Assembly (NCBI GenBank): GCA_003577365.1
Contig: QEUY01000194.1
Span: 1-12,254 of the forward strand
Source of the DNA: Chloroflexota bacterium
Lineage (GTDB): Bacteria; Chloroflexota; Anaerolineae; Caldilineales; Caldilineaceae
Reading direction: 5' to 3'
DNA length: 12,254 nt
Position numbers and translations under genes: made by a program
Shown: positions 7,181 through 12,254 of the stretch, one piece after another
Layout of the letters: every line of letters begins with the position of its first letter
Position numbering within the stretch: position 1 is the stretch's first letter
Notes under the pieces: model-generated
The model's database searches: none
Told to the model about the DNA's origin: nothing
Seen by the model: only the letters and a program-made list of their open reading frames with translations

Positions 7181-7732
7181 TTAGGTGCTTGTAAGCCGCT
7201 GGCCCAGATTGCGCACGCGGAAGGAGAGCATGATCAGGGCAATGCCCAGCACGATCGCATAGGCGCCGATCGCCCAGATCAACCCCAGCGCGCCTGCGCC
7301 TGGGAAGATGAAGACGTAGATGCCAAAGATCACGGAGAGGATCCCGGCCAGGATCAGCCAGAACTCGCCGGTGATCTCTTTGCGTAGCTGGATGGCGGCG
7401 ACGATCTCGACGATGCCGGTGATGATCGCCCAGGATGCGATCATGTAGAGCAGCACCAGGGCGGTGATTCCCGGCCAGAAAAACACCAGCAAGCCGAAGA
7501 TGATGCTGGCCACTGCGCCTAGAGCCAGCATCCACCAGTTACTCTCGTAGCTGCGTGCGCCGAAGGCGGCAAAGAGGCCGAAGACGCCATCGACCAGCGC
7601 ATAGGCGCCAAAGAGCAGGACAAGTGTGGCAATGGTGACCCCAGGCCAGATGAAGGCCAGGACCCCGAACAGGATGGCGGCGATGCCGCGGATCAGAAGT
7701 ACCCACCAGGTTGTGCCCAACATGCGTAGCAT
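7181..7732 (-). CDS. HdeD/DUF308-family integral membrane protein
   Basis: A 183-residue hydrophobic protein with about six membrane helices and short loops. It matches the HdeD family (DUF308), whose E. coli founder is linked to acid resistance, while the molecular function in other phyla is unproven. Three internal repeats are evident, each a helix ending in F-x-(W/F)-P-G: FIWPG (27-31), FFWPG (84-88) and FIFPG (141-145), exactly 57 residues apart, each followed by a second helix (for example FGAYALVDGVFG, 41-52). ATG 7732 is chosen over the in-frame ATG at 7723 because a perfect AGGAGG (plus-strand CCTCCT, 7739-7744) lies 6 nt upstream. The haloperoxidase-like gene stops 55 nt upstream on the same strand; no clear promoter is seen between them, so a shared transcript is likely. 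Confidence 0.88.
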   Translation of the reverse strand: MLRMLGTTWWVLLIRGIAAILFGVLAFIWPGVTIATLVLLFGAYALVDGVFGLFAAFGARSYESNWWMLALGAVASIIFGLLVFFWPGITALVLLYMIASWAIITGIVEIVAAIQLRKEITGEFWLILAGILSVIFGIYVFIFPGAGALGLIWAIGAYAIVLGIALIMLSFRVRNLGQRLTST

Positions 7733-7781
7733 TGTGATCCTCCTGTCGTCTAGTGATGAACGGTAGAGAGTCTATGAACCC

Positions 7782-7798
7782 CGCTTCTTAGGGAAGCG
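7782..7798 (-). other. Short inverted repeat across the haloperoxidase stop codon
   Basis: CGCTTC (7782-7787) and GAAGCG (7793-7798) form a 6-bp stem with a 5-nt loop that includes the TAA stop of the - strand haloperoxidase gene. On that strand it is followed by GGG and not by a T run, so it is at best a weak attenuator or an mRNA end-protecting hairpin between the two genes. It could equally be chance. Confidence 0.3.
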
Positions 7799-9569
7799 TA
7801 CCGTCCCACAACTGTTGGGCATGCGCAAAGGCTTGCATGCCGATCTTGTGGCCCATCTCACGGCCACGCAGGTCGCCGTCCTGGAAGTGGATGCCGCCGT
7901 AGCGGCGCGACATGCCGGCTTCGCCGGCGGCGTCTTGGAAGGTGTCCCACTGCAGCACGACGATGGTGGACGGGCTGTCTTCGAATAGGTTGCCGCCGAC
8001 CGCGACGACATGTTGGCCGAGAAGATCGGGCAGCCCGTCGTTGTTAAAATCCTCGTTGTAAAGGACTGTCGTGCCGTCATAGAAGCGCGGCGAGCCGGTG
8101 AACTCGGTGAGCACGGCGGCAGCGGCGGCGCTGAAGTTGCTGTGACCCGATGTATATTCTGGAAAGGCAGGTGTGACAAAGGTGGTATCTTGGTAGGGCC
8201 GCCAGGTTTCGCCCAGGATCCACTGGACTCCCTGGTTGGGGCCGGCCCACGCCTGCACCATCTGGCCGCGATATTTGTAGCGGATGGCTGTGACGGGACG
8301 CACAAAATCATAGGCGCGTTTGGAATCCCAGCAGGCGATGCTGGCGTCGAAGAGCGCGCCGTTGAGCGCAAAGAAAAGCTTGACATCCTCGTCGATCGTG
8401 TGGCGGTCGCGATAGGCGACGCCGTGGGCGAGCGCGTTCCAGTGTCCGGGTGGCGTCTCGGAGCGCGGCCCATCGGCCCAGTATTCGGCGATGACTTTTT
8501 CGCGGTCGCCCAGGGTCGCGCTCAGGTGTAGGATCTCGTCGACCTGCATTTGATAGGCGGCGTCATTGGTCATCTGTTGGCCTAGGGCGTCGGTGTAGGG
8601 CGCATCGGAGTTACGCTGGGGCGGCGCGGGCGGGCGGAACTGGTCGCCGCTGCTGAGGGCGAAGGGGCGCACCGCGCCCCACTGCGGGGTGAGAAAACTT
8701 TGGATCCGGTATGTCGTGGTGATAGCCGCGTCGAACGTCGGGACGCCCAGGTCGTCGAGCATGATGCCCGTGGGCACGCGCAGCGGCTCCCAGTGGTTGG
8801 CGTCAAAGTCGACGCCAAACAGCCCGTTGGCGGCGTTGGGGTCGTCGCTGTTGGCGGCGATGTAGAGTTCGGGAAAGGTGTGAGAGACGACGTCGGCATA
8901 GTTGTTGGCGGCATTGGAGCCGTCGTCGGCACGGTCTTCGAGGACTGCGCGCGCGGCCAGCAGCCCCAGGCCTGCGGGCGAGGTGTCGGGCTGTGTGGCG
9001 GGCGTGTAGCCCAGCGTCTGCAGCAGACGGCTGAAGGCCTGAGTTTGTGTCTCATAGGGGCCATAGAGACCCATCAGGGTCTGGTAGGCTGCCTGTGAAA
9101 CGGCAGCCGCCTTGTTGGCTTCGGTATGTTCGGCGGTGGGGCGGCGAAGAGTGGCAGGCAGGAGCGACGGCATGGCCACAGGGTCATAGAGGCTCCAGGC
9201 ATCGTACATCGCCTGGTGGACCATGAAGAGGCTGCGGGCGGTGACGGTGGGGCGGGGGGCGCCGCTGCGGACGGCGGCCAGCATCACCTCATTCCAGAGC
9301 ACGACCACCGACGGGTGATAGTCGGCATGGGGAGCCGTCGCCGTATCCTCCGCCGGGAGCGCCGGGGCCACCGCGGTCTGGGTGGGCGTGGCGGCTGCGG
9401 CCGGCGTAGCCGTTGCCGCGGATGCAGGCACGACCCGGATTCCCGGGAGGGTGGCGCGCGCATGGACCTGGGCGGCGGGCAGGCCGGCGGCGATGAAGGC
9501 GAGCGCCAAGATCGCCAGCAGGGAGGGCCTAAGACGATGGAATAGGCGGTGGAATGGATGGAGTTGCAT
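7788..9569 (-). CDS. Secreted vanadium-dependent haloperoxidase-like protein (PAP2 fold)
   Basis: A 593-residue protein. Residues 1-37 form a signal peptide: a basic start, hydrophobic PSLLAILALAFIAAGL and likely cleavage after AQVHA. An Ala/Thr/Pro-rich linker follows (about 45-80), then the all-helical catalytic domain. All vanadate-pocket residues known from fungal chloroperoxidase appear with matching spacing: K417-x6-R424 in KRAYDFVRP, S474-G475-H476 in PEYTSGHS, and R555-x5-H561 in SRRYGGIHFQD. Relatives oxidise halides with peroxide; bacterial homologues may also be phosphatases, so halide oxidation is unproven here. ATG 9569 is chosen because GGAGGAGG sits 9 nt upstream and the signal peptide begins there; the frame extends further to 9626 without a ribosome site or homology. 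It is transcribed from a promoter at 9615-9643 and followed by the HdeD gene. Confidence 0.9.
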   Translation of the reverse strand: MQLHPFHRLFHRLRPSLLAILALAFIAAGLPAAQVHARATLPGIRVVPASAATATPAAAATPTQTAVAPALPAEDTATAPHADYHPSVVVLWNEVMLAAVRSGAPRPTVTARSLFMVHQAMYDAWSLYDPVAMPSLLPATLRRPTAEHTEANKAAAVSQAAYQTLMGLYGPYETQTQAFSRLLQTLGYTPATQPDTSPAGLGLLAARAVLEDRADDGSNAANNYADVVSHTFPELYIAANSDDPNAANGLFGVDFDANHWEPLRVPTGIMLDDLGVPTFDAAITTTYRIQSFLTPQWGAVRPFALSSGDQFRPPAPPQRNSDAPYTDALGQQMTNDAAYQMQVDEILHLSATLGDREKVIAEYWADGPRSETPPGHWNALAHGVAYRDRHTIDEDVKLFFALNGALFDASIACWDSKRAYDFVRPVTAIRYKYRGQMVQAWAGPNQGVQWILGETWRPYQDTTFVTPAFPEYTSGHSNFSAAAAAVLTEFTGSPRFYDGTTVLYNEDFNNDGLPDLLGQHVVAVGGNLFEDSPSTIVVLQWDTFQDAAGEAGMSRRYGGIHFQDGDLRGREMGHKIGMQAFAHAQQLWDGTLP

Positions 9570-9614
9570 AGGTGTGTTCCTCCTCCGGGTGGGTCGCGCG
9601 CGGTTGTTAGCTCC

Positions 9615-9643
9615 ATCATAAATCAAAGTGTGCCAGGAGACAA
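9615..9643 (-). promoter_or_regulatory. Predicted sigma-70-type promoter for the haloperoxidase-like gene
   Basis: Read on the - strand, TTGTCT (plus 9638-9643) is separated by exactly 17 nt from TATGAT (plus 9615-9620), matching consensus at 4/6 and 5/6 positions. It would give a leader of about 35-40 nt to ATG 9569. It lies back to back with the uxaC promoter, about 56 bp away. Confidence 0.6.
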
Positions 9644-9699
9644 CTCAAGTGCGCGATCTCCAGTGTGGGCGCAGGAATCTATCACCTGGCGGCGCCCGA

Positions 9700-9728
9700 T
9701 TGCCGGGGGGATGCTCGCCTGCTATACT
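9700..9728 (+). promoter_or_regulatory. Predicted sigma-70-type promoter with extended -10 for uxaC
   Basis: TTGCCG (9700-9705), a 17-nt spacer and TATACT (9723-9728), with TGC immediately before the -10 (9720-9722) forming an extended -10 element. Transcription would start near 9735, leaving a leader of about 45 nt to ATG 9781, which has GAGGAG (9769-9774) 6 nt upstream. No riboswitch-like structure is seen in the leader. Confidence 0.65.
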
Positions 9729-9780
9729 CAGGGGGACCTGTTCACTTTCCGCGTTCTTCCAGCGATGTGAGGAGCCTCTC

Positions 9781-11110
<1,330 letters not shown>

Positions 11111-11114
<4 letters not shown>

Positions 11115-11254
11115 ACTGCGGCAGGTCGCCCGACCGGCAGCACAGCCAAGGGCGTTTCTGCTTCGGGCAGATGGAGAACCTGGCGCATGGCATCGTCGTT
11201 CAACGCGCCGATGAGCACCGTGCCCGGCCCGAGCGCGACGCTGCCGGCCTCCAT
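11111..11254 (-). pseudogene. C-terminal fragment resembling a SagB-type nitroreductase/dehydrogenase
   Basis: A 47-codon frame starts at ATG 11254, 1 nt after the TAA of the pentapeptide gene, and stops at 11113-11111. It resembles the end of FMN-dependent SagB/ThcOx-type nitroreductases: an EAG start, GTVLIGALNDDAMRQVLHLP (11-30, like the family's IGAFDD-x3-x-LGLP) and the closing PLAVLPVGRP (35-44). A full enzyme has around 200 residues or more, and none of the upstream FMN-binding part is present, so this looks like a remnant. The EAG may be joined to the later segment by an internal loss as well. It and uxaC share the palindromic CTAG for their stop codons. It could be translated by reinitiation, but a function is unlikely. 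Confidence 0.5.
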
Positions 11255-11255
11255 T

Positions 11256-12012
11256 TTACTCCTCGACCAGAATGGCCCCGGCGGCTTGGGGATCGAAGCC
11301 GGCGGGCCACTGCGTTTGGCTGTTGTAGGTGCTGCCGCGCAGGTCGGCTTCGGAGAGGTTGGCGCTGCCCAGGATGACGCCAAACGACGCGGTTTGGCGC
11401 AGGTGACGCAGGTGGCGCAGGTCGGCTTCACCCAAATCAGCCTCGCGCAGGTCGGCCCGGCGCAGGTCGGCTTCGAACAAGTTGGCCTTATAGAGGTTGG
11501 CCCCGCGCAGGTTGGCCCGGCGCAGGTTGGCCCCGGCCAGCGAGACGATGGTGTTTTCTGTGTTGATGAGACCCGACTCGTGGAGAAAGCGCAGCACCGT
11601 CCCTTTGCGCTCTCCTTTCACCCTGCGCAGCACGGTGAGCGTCCAGGCGCGGGCGACCACTCGCACTTCGGCGTCTGGGGTGGAGTTGCGCAAACCCTGG
11701 TCGATCAGCAGGCCGGACATCTGCTCCAGATAGGCTTGCAGGGCAGCTTCCTGGGCCTGGGCGTCGGCGAGCGCTTCTGCGCTCGGCCTGGCTGAACCAG
11801 AGGCCGCCCGCCGCCAAGACCAGCGGGATCAAGAGCAATTCCAGCCAGTCCCAGATCGTCTTTTGACGCTCGAGCAACTGCTCGGCTGTGAGCGGGGTGG
11901 TGAAGCGGCTGTAGCCCGTCCAGTGGAAGGTCAAGTCGCTCCAGATGCCGATCACGATCAGGGCGGCTGCTAGGACAAATAGGGCAGCCCCCAAGCCTTT
12001 TGTGCGACGCAT
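11256..12012 (-). pseudogene. Membrane-anchored pentapeptide-repeat protein, interrupted by a frameshift
   Basis: From ATG 12012 (GAGGG just upstream) the frame encodes two membrane helices (about 6-24 and 57-73) separated by a short loop, then FSQAER (78). At 11778 one extra base (or two missing) shifts the frame; it continues as EALADAQAQEAALQAYLEQM, giving about 251 residues when restored. The second part has a soluble helical block (RNSTPDAEVRVVARAWTLTV, then RFLHESGLI) and a pentapeptide-repeat right-handed helix (about 158-227), ending in the common tail TQWPAGFDPQAAGAI. This architecture (two helices, a short regulatory-looking domain, then A(N/D)LXX repeats) is widespread in Chloroflexota and Cyanobacteria; its function is unknown. 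An upstream ATG at 12054 has no ribosome site. The start of the repeat domain remains intact, so the break may be recent or artefactual. Confidence 0.82.
11415..11534 (-). repeat. 15-bp tandem coding repeats of the pentapeptide domain
   Basis: Eight consecutive pentapeptides (GANLR, RANLR, GANLY, KANLF, EADLR, RADLR, EADLG, EADLR) are encoded by 15-bp units whose plus-strand core is GCAGGTTGG or GCAGGTCGG. Directly after them (11391-11414) the register breaks into a 9-bp repeat encoding HLRHLRQ, and then pentapeptides resume with SANLSEADL. Such DNA is prone to slippage. Confidence 0.85.
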
Positions 12013-12254
12013 CGGCCCTCGCTTTTCCCATTCCCAAGTGGCTTGACCTACCATGCCGGAAGATGCCGGCAGGCGACCGGCGCAAGAAGCGCATGGGCAG
12101 AATCGGCCAGACGTCCTGTGCCTACTCTATCACAACTTTGCCTGGGAGTGGAGGGGCGCGGCGGCAGCGCGGGCGCGACGTGATCGCGCTGCACCCCATG
12201 CCGGCTGCGTCGTGGACAGGTCGACCGCAGGAAGCTTGTTTGCACCCCATTGGT
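12013..12254. other. Non-coding stretch upstream of the pentapeptide gene (continues past window)
   Basis: No convincing gene is visible in these 242 bases on either strand. Next to the pentapeptide gene there is a direct repeat ATGCCGG (12053-12059 and 12063-12069) that also allows a small GCCGG/CCGGC hairpin (12055-12070). A weak - strand promoter candidate, TCCACT (12147-12152), 17 nt, TAGAGT (12124-12129) preceded by TGA, is the only signal found; its -35 match is poor. The remainder up to 12254 shows nothing I can assign. Confidence 0.4.

Noticed and set aside
9570..9626. Longer N-terminus for the haloperoxidase-like protein starting at 9626
   Set aside because: No ribosome site precedes it, the added 19 residues lie in front of a normal signal peptide, and the predicted -10 element would fall within the coding region.
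11391..11540. Possible CRISPR-like array suggested by regular short repeats
   Set aside because: The period is 15 bp with no spacers and it lies in frame in a pentapeptide-repeat gene.
11187..11795. 202-codon + strand frame with AQVGP-type repeats
   Set aside because: The repeats are the reverse-strand reading of the 15-bp pentapeptide-coding units, so the periodicity is explained by the - strand gene.
12048..12245. 65-codon - strand frame at the right edge
   Set aside because: No recognisable family, no ribosome site, and Arg/Pro-rich low-complexity composition typical of chance frames in GC-rich DNA.

Overview
This is a GC-rich, gene-dense stretch of bacterial chromosome. The protein styles suggest a member of the Chloroflexota (Anaerolineae/Caldilineae-like): a Gfo/Idh–DapA-like–MR/MLE sugar-acid cluster, a DUF4258/DUF2283-type small gene pair, a pentapeptide-repeat membrane protein, an HdeD protein and a secreted vanadium haloperoxidase-like enzyme. 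That placement is inferred from general recognition, not from a marker gene; the window holds no rRNA, tRNA, CRISPR array, insertion sequence or phage gene that I can see.

Left part, + strand (1-7063): the end of a Gfo/Idh/MocA oxidoreductase, a dihydrodipicolinate-synthase-family lyase and a mandelate racemase/muconate lactonizing enzyme-family dehydratase lie tightly head to tail and look like one sugar-acid catabolic operon. They are followed by a two-gene toxin-antitoxin-like pair sharing an ATGA overlap, with a 16-bp palindrome just upstream. Next come an O-methyltransferase gene broken by a 1-base frameshift, a complete single-chain ABC exporter, and an FGGY carbohydrate kinase. A strong hairpin at 7099-7138 closes this arm.

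Middle, - strand (7181-9569): an HdeD/DUF308 membrane protein lies downstream of a large secreted PAP2-fold vanadium haloperoxidase-like protein with all expected vanadate-pocket residues. Its promoter lies back to back with the promoter of uxaC (+, 9781-11114), which encodes a uronate isomerase and carries an internal deletion that shifts the frame.

Right end, - strand (11111-12012): a pentapeptide-repeat membrane protein with a 1-base frameshift, followed 1 nt after its stop by a 47-codon fragment resembling the C-terminus of a SagB-type nitroreductase. This fragment and uxaC end on the same CTAG.

The common theme is sugar-acid/uronate breakdown (oxidoreductase, dehydratase, aldolase/lyase, kinase, uronate isomerase) with export, stress and surface functions mixed in. 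I do not see a convincing new multi-gene system. The most unusual feature is three reading-frame lesions plus one gene fragment in 12 kb, which means either local gene decay or sequence/assembly error.
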